Shown here: positions 1 through 5,454 of the stretch, in pieces
How the letters are laid out: every line of letters begins with the position of its first letter
Numbering within the stretch: position 1 is the first letter of the stretch
Assembly: GCA_035249175.1 (NCBI GenBank)
Contig: DATFGT010000084.1
Coordinates: 1-5,454 of the forward strand
DNA: 5,454 bases
Direction: 5' to 3'
Source of the DNA: 66-474 sp035249175
GTDB taxonomy: Bacteria > Pseudomonadota > Gammaproteobacteria > Xanthomonadales > Rhodanobacteraceae
Notes under the pieces: model-generated
Databases searched by the model: none
Seen by the model: only the letters and a program-made list of their open reading frames with translations
Told to the model about the DNA's origin: nothing
Made by a program: the position numbers and the translations under genes

Positions 1-44
1 AGCCTAGTTGTCAGGCGCCGCCGACTGATCGATGCCCCAAACAA

Positions 45-70
45 GAAAAGCCCGCCGAAGCGGGCTTTTC
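45..70 (-). terminator. Intrinsic terminator (bidirectional), 3' end of dcp
   Basis: A perfect 11-bp inverted repeat (arms 45-55 and 60-70, GAAAAGCCCGC / GCGGGCTTTTC) encloses a 4-nt loop. On the minus strand the loop reads TTCG closed by a C-G pair, the very stable cUUCGg tetraloop typical of terminators, and the T-rich tail runs from the 3' arm into TTGTTT. On the plus strand the loop is CGAA and the tail (CTTTTCTTTT, 65-74) is an even better U-tract, so it may also stop a plus-strand transcript entering from the left. It lies 42 nt past the dcp stop codon, with no gene between. Confidence 0.9.
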
Positions 71-95
71 TTTTAATCATCAGGCGAATCCGGTC

Positions 96-110
96 GCGGC
101 CATGGGCCGC
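96..110 (-). other. Short GC stem-loop in the dcp 3' untranslated region
   Basis: Six-bp arms GCGGCC (96-101) and GGCCGC (105-110) flank a 3-nt loop. The element starts 2 nt after the dcp stop codon (113-115) and precedes the main terminator. It has no U-tract of its own, so it is not a terminator by itself. It could stabilise the mRNA 3' end or be a chance feature of GC-rich sequence. The pairing is visible; a function is inference. Confidence 0.35.
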
Positions 111-112
111 TC

Positions 113-2284
113 CTACTGCTTCGGCGGCTCCAACCCGCGACCCTTCTTCATCGCGTCGATGTTGGGTGCGCGGCCGCGCCAGGCGGCATACATCTTGGCG
201 AGGTCTTCGGTGTTGCCGCGCGACAGCACCATCTGGCGGAAGCGGTCGCCGTTGGCGCGGGTCAGGCCGCCGTGCTCCTCGAACCAGCCGTAGGCATCGT
301 CGGCCAGCATCTGGGTCCACAGATACGCGTAATACCCGGCCGAGTAGCCGCTGCCCCAGATGTGCGAGAAGTAGCTGGAACGGTAGCGCGGCGGCACGTA
401 GCTCAAGTCGACGTGGTTGTCCTTGAGCGCCTTGGCTTCGAACGCGTCCACGTCGCTCACCTTGGGTGCGCTGGGCGAAATGGTGTGCCAGGACATGTCG
501 AGCAGTGCTGCCGAGATCAGCTCGGTCATGTCGTAGCCCTTGTTGAAGAGCTGCGAGTTCTTGAGCTTGTCGACCAGTGCCTTCGGCATCGGTGCGCCGG
601 TCTTGTAGTTCTTGGCGTAGTGCGCGAACACGGTCGGGTACAGCGCCCAGTGTTCGTTGAACTGCGAGGGGAACTCGACGAAGTCGCGCTGCGGCACGGT
701 GCCCGACAGGCTCGGGTATTCCTGGTCGGCGAACATCCCGTTCAGGGCGTGGCCGAACTCGTGGAACATCGTGATCACGTCGTCGAACGACAGCAGCGCG
801 GGCTGGCCCGGGGCGGGCTTGGTGAAGTTGGCGACGTTGTAGATCACCGGCATCTTGTTCAGCAGTTTCGACTGCGTGACGAGGTTGCTCATCCACGCGC
901 CGCCGCTCTTGTTGTCGCGCTTGAAATAGTCGCAGTAGAACAGCGCCAGCGGCTTGCCGTTCGAGTCATACACTTCGAACACGCGCACGCTCGGCTCCCA
1001 TACCGGGATGTCCTTGCGTTCCTTGAAGGTCAGGCCGTAGAGCTGGTTGGCGGCGTAGAACACGCCGTTCTCCAGCACGTTGTTCAACTCGAAGTACGGC
1101 TTCACCTGCGATTCGTCGAAGTCGTACTTGGCCTTGCGCACCTGCTCGCCGTAGTAATCCCAATCCCACGCGGCCAGCTTGAAGTCGGGCTTGCCCGCCT
1201 TGTTCTGGTCCTTGTCGATCATGGCCTGGCGATCCTTGCCCTCGGCCTCGGCACGCGCTACCGCGGGCGGCGCCAATTGATCGAGGAAGCTCATGACCGC
1301 GGACGACGTCTTGGCCATCTGGTTTTCGAGTTTCCACGCGGCGAAGGTGTCGAAGCCGAGCAGCTTGGCCTTTTGCGCGCGCAGGTGCGCCATTTGCTCG
1401 ATGGTGGCGCGGGTGTCGTTGGCGTCGCCCTTCTCGGCGCGGGTCCACGAATGTTCGAACAGCGCTTGGCGGACGTCGCGGTTGTCCAGCGAGCCGAGTG
1501 CCGGCTGCTGGGTGGTGTTCTGCAGCGGGATCACCCACTTGCCATTGAGTTTGCGCGCCTTGGCGGCCTGCGCGGCGGCGTCGATTTCACCGGGCGACAA
1601 ACCGTCGAGCCTGGCCTTGTCGTTCACCACCAGCGCGCCAGCCTTGTCCGCGGCCAGCAGCTTGTTCTGGAATTGCGCCGACAGCGTCGAGAGTTGTTCG
1701 TTGTAGTGCTTCAGCTTGGCCTTGTCGGCGCTGGAAAGCTTGGCGCCGTTGTGCACGAACTGCTGATAGTCGTATTCGAGCAGGCGCGCGGATTCCGGAT
1801 CGAGCTTCAGCGTGGCGCGCTGGTCGTAGAGCTTCTGGATGCGGGCGAAAAGTTTCGGGTTCAGGAAGATCGCGTCCTGGTGCGCGGCCAGCTTGGGCGC
1901 TTCGACTTCCTGCACCTTCTGCAGCGTCGGGTTGGTGTCTGCGCCGGCCAGCAACTCGAACACAGCCATCACCCGGTTCAACATCGCGCCGGTTTTTTCC
2001 ATCGCGACGATGGTGTTCTCGAACGTGGGTGCCGCCGGGTTGTCGGCGATCTTTTCGACTTCCGCGCGCTGCAGCTTCATGCCCGCCTCGATGGCGGGCT
2101 GGAAATCCGAATTCTCGATCTTGCTGAAGTCGGCCGTTTCGAACGGCAGTGTCGAAGCCTTGGAGAACGGGTTGGCGGTGGTGGCGCTGGCCGCGTGCAC
2201 GGCGGCGTGTGCGGTCACGCCGACGGTTCCGGCGAGCAGGGCACAGCAGGCGAGCGCGAGGGTTCGATGGTGAAGCGATGGCAT
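113..2284 (-). CDS. dcp: Peptidyl-dipeptidase Dcp, M3 family zinc metallopeptidase, secreted
   Basis: Dcp-type enzymes remove dipeptides from the C-termini of oligopeptides. The 723-aa product carries the M3 zinc site HEFGH at residues 508-512 (His508, His512 ligands, Glu509 catalytic). The third ligand is Glu537 in DFVEFPSQ, 29 residues after the first His, the spacing usual in the family. Residues 641-656 (HIWGSGYSAGYYAYLW) form the conserved C-terminal substrate-binding segment, with Tyr647 and Tyr654 spaced seven apart as in related enzymes. The N-terminal NPF...STLPF...FENT region is typical of the Dcp/OpdA branch. Residues 1-27 form a Sec signal peptide: Arg7, hydrophobic 9-23, AHA-A cleavage near 27/28. 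This predicts a periplasmic enzyme and explains a length somewhat above the roughly 680 aa of E. coli Dcp. The ATG is fixed by AGGAG at 2292-2296, 7 nt upstream, and by the signal peptide. It lies 33 nt downstream of the small gene at 2318-2668, so cotranscription is likely. The stop is TAG. No frameshift or missing key residue is seen. Confidence 0.95.
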   Translation of the reverse strand: MPSLHHRTLALACCALLAGTVGVTAHAAVHAASATTANPFSKASTLPFETADFSKIENSDFQPAIEAGMKLQRAEVEKIADNPAAPTFENTIVAMEKTGAMLNRVMAVFELLAGADTNPTLQKVQEVEAPKLAAHQDAIFLNPKLFARIQKLYDQRATLKLDPESARLLEYDYQQFVHNGAKLSSADKAKLKHYNEQLSTLSAQFQNKLLAADKAGALVVNDKARLDGLSPGEIDAAAQAAKARKLNGKWVIPLQNTTQQPALGSLDNRDVRQALFEHSWTRAEKGDANDTRATIEQMAHLRAQKAKLLGFDTFAAWKLENQMAKTSSAVMSFLDQLAPPAVARAEAEGKDRQAMIDKDQNKAGKPDFKLAAWDWDYYGEQVRKAKYDFDESQVKPYFELNNVLENGVFYAANQLYGLTFKERKDIPVWEPSVRVFEVYDSNGKPLALFYCDYFKRDNKSGGAWMSNLVTQSKLLNKMPVIYNVANFTKPAPGQPALLSFDDVITMFHEFGHALNGMFADQEYPSLSGTVPQRDFVEFPSQFNEHWALYPTVFAHYAKNYKTGAPMPKALVDKLKNSQLFNKGYDMTELISAALLDMSWHTISPSAPKVSDVDAFEAKALKDNHVDLSYVPPRYRSSYFSHIWGSGYSAGYYAYLWTQMLADDAYGWFEEHGGLTRANGDRFRQMVLSRGNTEDLAKMYAAWRGRAPNIDAMKKGRGLEPPKQ

Positions 2285-2317
2285 GGCAAAACTCCTGGCA
2301 CAGCAGAGGGGAGCGGA

Positions 2318-2668
2318 TCAGGCGGCTGCGACGTCGCGCAACTGCCAGTTGGGGCCGATCAGGATGAACAGGCGATGGCGCAACACGAAGTGGGTCAGGC
2401 TGGTGACCACTTGCACGTCGATGTGCAGGTCATCGAGTTCGGCGGTGACGGTGGCGGCGGGATCGACCGGCGCAAGCGATTGATCGACTTCGTCGGGATC
2501 GGGCTGCTTCGCTTTCCAGCTCTGGAACAGGACCTGCTGGCGCAGCGCGGATTGCAGGGCTTCGGCGAAACTCTGCGGCGACGATCCGTGGAACGACAGG
2601 TCGGGGTCGGGGCCGCGCGCCTGAGCGAGGTTGGCGATCGTGAGATAGAACCGTTGGGCTTGACTCAA
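2318..2668 (-). CDS. Uncharacterised 116-aa protein, upstream partner of dcp
   Basis: I do not recognise this family. The start is TTG at 2668-2666, chosen because GGAG lies 7 nt upstream; the next upstream TTG (2755) and GTG (2689) have no ribosome binding site. The protein begins MSQAQRFYLTIANLAQARG and ends in a GPNWQLRDV segment (105-113). It has no Cys, no signal peptide and no clear membrane helix, so it is probably a small cytoplasmic protein. Visible parts are an amphipathic N-terminal stretch (3-18), a helix-like SPQSFAEALQSALRQ (30-44), an acidic PDPDEVD turn (56-62) and a hydrophobic beta-like C-terminal half (78-104). The reading frame shows the same GC-rich codon style as its neighbours, and the site, spacing and end 33 nt before dcp support a real gene in a two-gene operon. 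A role in peptide metabolism would be a guess from position only. An antisense frame covers the same bases but lacks these signals. Confidence 0.72.
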   Translation of the reverse strand: MSQAQRFYLTIANLAQARGPDPDLSFHGSSPQSFAEALQSALRQQVLFQSWKAKQPDPDEVDQSLAPVDPAATVTAELDDLHIDVQVVTSLTHFVLRHRLFILIGPNWQLRDVAAA

Positions 2669-2675
2669 GTTCGGG

Positions 2676-2679
2676 CTCC
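2676..2679 (-). promoter_or_regulatory. Ribosome binding site deciding the TTG start of the small gene
   Basis: The minus strand reads GGAG, then 7 nt (CCCGAAC), then TTG at 2668. This is the only Shine-Dalgarno-like sequence suitably placed before an in-frame start codon in this reading frame, so it sets the start despite the weak TTG codon. A TTG start usually lowers initiation, which may keep this protein scarcer than the downstream Dcp, whose own ATG has AGGAG. Confidence 0.65.
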
Positions 2680-2822
2680 GGGAGCGCACGAGGGCGGGGG
2701 AGAGCGGGCCATCAATGATGCCTTGATTGCGCGGAGGGTGCCATCCGTGCCGCAAGTCATGGCGTCTGGTGGCTGGCAGAGCATCACTTGAAAAGGCCTG
2801 ATCAACACCTTTCCACTTTCGC

Positions 2823-2844
2823 CATTCCGGCGCAAGCCGGAGTG
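2823..2844. repeat. REP-like palindromic hairpin with GCAA loop
   Basis: Nine-bp arms (2823-2831 and 2836-2844) pair perfectly apart from one T-G wobble (2825/2842), around the loop GCAA (2832-2835), a GNRA tetraloop on the plus-strand RNA. The core TTCCGGC-GCAA-GCCGGA looks like the small dispersed palindromes common between genes in GC-rich proteobacteria. Only one copy is in this window, so its repetitive nature is inference. There is no U-tract on either side, so it is not an intrinsic terminator. Confidence 0.5.
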
Positions 2845-2846
2845 CG

Positions 2847-2862
2847 TTTGCAATCCTGCAAA
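2847..2862. promoter_or_regulatory. Operator-like dyad TTTGCA-N4-TGCAAA
   Basis: A perfect 6-bp inverted repeat (2847-2852 and 2857-2862) with a 4-nt centre gives a symmetric 16-bp site, the size bound by many dimeric helix-turn-helix regulators. It is A/T-richer than its surroundings and lies between the divergent genes, 181 nt upstream of the tricorn-like start and 179 nt from the small-gene start. I cannot name a regulator. The symmetry is directly visible; the operator role is inference. Confidence 0.35.
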
Positions 2863-2989
2863 TACAGGCCGGTTATCGCTTCGCGACCCCCGGATGGCGA
2901 GCAAAACAGACCTCCTTTGACTTCGATGGGGGAAATCTTCATCGGCAATTTGGATTGGGCTGACCATGACTCCCCGCAGTGGCGCGCGG

Positions 2990-3008
2990 CCGGGAATCCC
3001 GGTATAGC
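2990..3008 (+). promoter_or_regulatory. Palindrome CCGGGA-A-TCCCGG abutting a -10-like TATAGC
   Basis: The 13-bp palindrome at 2990-3002 has perfect 6-bp arms around a single A and runs directly into TATAGC (3003-3008), a fair -10 hexamer 34 nt before the ATG at 3043. If TATAGC is the -10, the palindrome fills part of the -35/-10 spacer, where repressors or MerR-like activators bind. No good -35 is seen near 2980. Alternatively it is only a hairpin in the 5' leader. Confidence 0.3.
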
Positions 3009-3042
3009 AGGCCATTCAACGCCACGACACGAGGGGCGCAAC

Positions 3043-5454
3043 ATGTCATCCACGATTCGCAAGTCCGTTCTGGCGGTATGCGCGCTGTTGGCCGGCGCGG
3101 GATTGGTGGCCTGCTCGCAATCTCCTTCGCCTTCTGCCGGGTCGAACGAGGCATCGGCGCCTGTGTCATCCGCCAGTGCCACGGCGGTCACGCCGCCTGC
3201 GACGGCGGCAACTGCCGCTCCGGCAACCGCGTCCGCGAATGTCGAGGGCACGCGCCTGTTGCGCTTCCCCGATGTGTGCGGCGATCGCGTGGTGTTCACC
3301 TATGCGGGTGACCTGTGGACCGCGTCGACGCAAGGCGGCGTCGCGACGCGCCTGACCGCGGGGCCGGGCCTGGAAATGGCTGCCCGCTTCTCGCCCGACT
3401 GCAGGCAGATCGCGTTCAGCGGCCAGTACGGCGGCGACAGTCAGGTGTATGTGGTGCCCGCGGGCGGCGGCGAACCGATCCAGTTGACCTTTTATCCGGC
3501 GATGGGGCCGCTGCCGCAGCGTTGGGGCTTCGACAACCAGGTATACGGCTGGACCCCCGACGGGAAATCCGTGCTGTTCCGTTCGTGGCGGGATTCGCGC
3601 AACATCTCCGATCCACGCGTGTTCACGGTGGCCGTCACCGGCGGCCTGCCGAGTGTGCTGCCGATGCCGCAATCGGGCACCGCGCGGTTTTCGCCGGACG
3701 GCAAGCAGATGGTGTATTCGCCCAAGTTCCGCGACTTCCGCGACTGGGACCGCTACAAGGGCGGCTGGGCGCAGGATCTCTTCATTTACGACCTTGCCTC
3801 GAAGTCGGCGAAGAACATCACCAACGATCCCAACACCGACCGTGACCCGGTGTGGATCGGCAAGGACATCTATTTCCTGTCCGATCGCGGTCCGCATTTG
3901 AATCTGTATCGCTACGACACCAGCGACGGCAAGACCACGCAACTGACGGATTACAAAACCGACGACGCGCGCTGGGCCAGCGGCGATGCCGCCGGGCAGA
4001 TCGTGTACGAGGTCACCGGCGCGTTGCATGTTTTCGACACCCGCAACAACACCGACCGCGCGCTGACCATTCACGTTCCGAGCGACCTCGTCGCCTCGCG
4101 TGCCTCCGAGCGCAGCGTCAAGAAATTCATCGAGGATTACGCGCTCAGCCCCAACGGCAAGCGTGCGGCGTTCACCGCGCGCGGCGACGTCTTCAGCATG
4201 CCGCTGGAACACGGCATCACGCTCGATCTCACCCACACGCCGGGGGCGCACGAACGCGAAGTGTCCTGGTCGCCCGATGGCAAGCGCGTTGCCTACATCT
4301 CCGATGAAAGTGGCGAGGAAGAAGTGTGGGCGCGTGATGCCGACGGCACCGATCCGGTGATGTTGACGAAGGGCGTGATCGGCCGCCTGTACAACACGCA
4401 ATGGTCGCCCGACGGCAAGCATCTCGCATTCGTGGATTCGGGCAACCGCATCCACGTGATCGGCACTTCGGCCAATGCAAACGACCAGGTGGTCGCGCAG
4501 GATCCCGGTGTGTCGAGGCGCGACTACGCGTGGTCGCCGGGGGGGCATTACCTTGCGTATTCCCTGACCGACAAGGACACGCAGTTGTCGCGGCTGTACG
4601 TGTACGAGCTCGGCTCCGGAAAAGCCGTCAAGCTCGGACGCGAATACGCCGACGCGATGGCGCCGGCCTTCTCGCCTGACGGCAAATACCTGTACTTCCT
4701 TGGCGACCGCGAATGGTCGCCGCAGTTCTCCAGCGTGGAACTGGATTACGCGACCAACCGCACCACCCAGATCCTTGCCTATGCGCTGCGCAAGGATGTC
4801 AAGAATCCGTTCGCGCCGCGCAACGACAGCGCCGCGGGTGATGAAGGCGCACCGGATTCTTCCGCGCCAGCAAGCAAGGGCGAGGGCGAACACGGCAAGC
4901 AGGCCAAGCCGAAACCGGCGGCGCAGGTCAACGACAAAATCGACTTCGACGGCCTCGAGCAACGCCTGGTGCGTGCGCCGATCGACCCCGAAAACGTCCA
5001 GTGGCTCGCGATCACGCCCAAGGCGATCCTTTACGCGACCGCCGGCGCGCCGTTCCTCGGCCGCGAAAGTGCGCTGCCGTTGAAGGTGCATGCGTGGTCG
5101 TTCAAGGATCGGAAAGACAGCGACGTGTACACGTACAAGCCGCAAGGTGGCGCGGGCGGCGAAGGCGGTGGCGGCGCGGCGCCGCTGGCGTTGTCGGCCG
5201 ATGGTTCCACGCTGCTGGTGCACGACGGCGACGATTACAAGCGGATCGATCTCGACGCGCCCAAGCCGAAACCCGAGGACGTGAAGCTGGACGGCCTGTT
5301 CATGCGGGTCGACCCCAAGGCCGAGTACGCCGAAATCTTCAACGACGTGTGGCGGCGCTATCGCGACTACTTCTACGTCACCAGCATGAATGGTTACGAC
5401 TGGAACGCGTTGCGCGCCAAGTACCAGCCGCTGCTGAAGTACGTCGGCGACCGC
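3043..5454 (+). CDS. Tricorn-protease homologue, lipoprotein, 3'-truncated by the window edge
   Basis: Tricorn-type proteases are large S41-family serine peptidases that degrade oligopeptides; substrates pass two beta-propellers to reach the active site. The frame is open for 804 codons to the last base. Residues 1-24 form a lipoprotein signal (lipobox LVAC, Cys24; Ser25 favours outer-membrane sorting). Residues 25-66 are a Ser/Ala/Thr/Pro tether. Residues about 68-340 make the first propeller, starting RFPDVCGDRVVF and including FRDFRDWDRYKGG (229-241). Residues about 345-735 make the second, with SVKKFIEDYALSPNGKR from 358 and ARGDVF near 380. SPDG-type blade motifs recur at 117, 217, 369, 410, 456, 498 and 544. 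Residues 754-804, with DVWRRYRDYFYV and YDW, begin the C1 domain. The catalytic His/Ser/Glu, PDZ and S41 core lie beyond the window; about 300 residues are expected to be missing. The ATG has GAGGGG (3031-3036) 6 nt upstream and directly precedes the signal peptide. An in-frame ATG at 2926 lacks a ribosome site and would bury the signal. Divergent from the dcp operon. Confidence 0.92.
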   Translation, partial: MSSTIRKSVLAVCALLAGAGLVACSQSPSPSAGSNEASAPVSSASATAVTPPATAATAAPATASANVEGTRLLRFPDVCGDRVVFTYAGDLWTASTQGGVATRLTAGPGLEMAARFSPDCRQIAFSGQYGGDSQVYVVPAGGGEPIQLTFYPAMGPLPQRWGFDNQVYGWTPDGKSVLFRSWRDSRNISDPRVFTVAVTGGLPSVLPMPQSGTARFSPDGKQMVYSPKFRDFRDWDRYKGGWAQDLFIYDLASKSAKNITNDPNTDRDPVWIGKDIYFLSDRGPHLNLYRYDTSDGKTTQLTDYKTDDARWASGDAAGQIVYEVTGALHVFDTRNNTDRALTIHVPSDLVASRASERSVKKFIEDYALSPNGKRAAFTARGDVFSMPLEHGITLDLTHTPGAHEREVSWSPDGKRVAYISDESGEEEVWARDADGTDPVMLTKGVIGRLYNTQWSPDGKHLAFVDSGNRIHVIGTSANANDQVVAQDPGVSRRDYAWSPGGHYLAYSLTDKDTQLSRLYVYELGSGKAVKLGREYADAMAPAFSPDGKYLYFLGDREWSPQFSSVELDYATNRTTQILAYALRKDVKNPFAPRNDSAAGDEGAPDSSAPASKGEGEHGKQAKPKPAAQVNDKIDFDGLEQRLVRAPIDPENVQWLAITPKAILYATAGAPFLGRESALPLKVHAWSFKDRKDSDVYTYKPQGGAGGEGGGGAAPLALSADGSTLLVHDGDDYKRIDLDAPKPKPEDVKLDGLFMRVDPKAEYAEIFNDVWRRYRDYFYVTSMNGYDWNALRAKYQPLLKYVGDR

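Larger units (their letters stand above)
2669..3042. other. Divergent intergenic region between the dcp operon and the tricorn-like gene
   Basis: These 374 nt must hold the promoters of both transcription units. They contain a REP-like hairpin, a TTTGCA/TGCAAA dyad and a CCGGGA/TCCCGG palindrome, listed separately. A TTGACT hexamer (2917-2922) is a good -35 match on the plus strand but has no acceptable -10 at 16-18 nt. TATAGC (3003-3008) is a fair -10 without a -35. On the minus strand TTGATC (2805-2800) resembles a -35, again without a good -10. No full sigma-70 promoter can be assigned by eye. No small gene with a ribosome binding site was found here. Confidence 0.7.

Noticed and set aside
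1..44. End of a gene entering from the left
   Set aside because: Stop codons such as TAG at 5-7 exist, but 44 nt without codon or motif evidence cannot support a gene call.
2669..2755. Longer version of the small gene starting at TTG 2755 or GTG 2689
   Set aside because: Neither codon has a ribosome binding site, and the extra residues are Pro/Arg-rich non-conserved-looking sequence. TTG at 2668 has GGAG 7 nt upstream.
272..2791. Open plus-strand frame of 839 codons, antisense to dcp and the small gene
   Set aside because: It is opposite a certain M3 peptidase, its translation is dominated by Val, Arg, His, Gly and Leu with no domain, and it has no good ribosome site. Long antisense frames are expected opposite GC-rich genes with biased third positions.
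2917..2945. TTGACT as the -35 of a plus-strand sigma-70 promoter
   Set aside because: At 16-18 nt spacing the hexamers are TCATCG, CATCGG and ATCGGC, which do not resemble TATAAT; it is mentioned only in the intergenic description.
2966..3007. 13-codon open frame upstream of the tricorn-like gene as a leader peptide
   Set aside because: No ribosome site, no run of regulatory codons and no attenuator-like alternative hairpins with a U-tract follow it.
2926..3042. In-frame upstream ATG at 2926 as the start of the tricorn-like gene, adding 39 residues
   Set aside because: No Shine-Dalgarno sequence precedes it, the added residues are not a signal peptide, and they would bury the lipoprotein signal that starts exactly at 3043, where GAGGGG is well placed.
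2802..3299. Minus-strand open frame of 165 codons across the intergenic region and the tricorn-like 5' end
   Set aside because: It overlaps the signal-peptide coding region antisense, crosses the hairpins, has low-complexity Ala/Val content and no family resemblance.
3166..5223. Open minus-strand frame of 685 codons, antisense to the tricorn-like gene
   Set aside because: Same GC-driven artefact: Arg/His/Val/Gly-rich translation, no recognisable motifs, and it overlaps an unmistakable tricorn homologue.

Overview
The window is GC-rich bacterial DNA with strong G/C preference at third codon positions. It holds three protein-coding genes around one divergent intergenic region. The two recognisable proteins are a Dcp-type M3 metallopeptidase close to the enterobacterial enzyme and a bacterial tricorn-protease homologue. 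With Sec and lipoprotein signals and canonical Shine-Dalgarno sites, this fits a Gram-negative proteobacterium. A xanthomonad-like gammaproteobacterium (Xanthomonadaceae or Rhodanobacteraceae) is my best guess, inferred from general resemblance and not proven here.

Left part (1-2668), minus strand: a probable two-gene operon is read right to left. A small uncharacterised gene (116 aa, TTG start, 2668 to 2318) is followed after 33 nt by a secreted Dcp-family peptidyl-dipeptidase (723 aa, 2284 to 113). Downstream of its stop lie a short GC hairpin (96-110) and a strong intrinsic terminator (45-70). That terminator has a UUCG tetraloop on the minus-strand transcript and can also work for plus-strand transcripts arriving from the left.

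Middle (2669-3042): a 374-nt divergent intergenic region carries a REP-like hairpin (2823-2844), a 16-bp operator-like dyad (2847-2862) and a compact palindrome (2990-3002) abutting a -10-like hexamer. No complete sigma-70 promoter is convincing.

Right part (3043-5454), plus strand: the first 804 residues of a tricorn-protease homologue with a lipoprotein signal peptide. The visible part covers the lipobox, a low-complexity tether, the two beta-propellers and the start of the C1 helical domain. The gene runs off the window before the catalytic His, PDZ domain and S41 serine-protease core.

Working together (inference): both peptidases carry export signals, so the locus looks like an extracytoplasmic peptide-degradation module. 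The tricorn homologue would cut oligopeptides and Dcp would release dipeptides from their C-termini. The genes are in opposite orientation and any shared control would act through the common intergenic region. I found no tRNA, rRNA, CRISPR array, insertion sequence or other mobile-element signature. Most of the window is ordinary housekeeping or accessory proteolysis; the least understood element is the small gene upstream of dcp.
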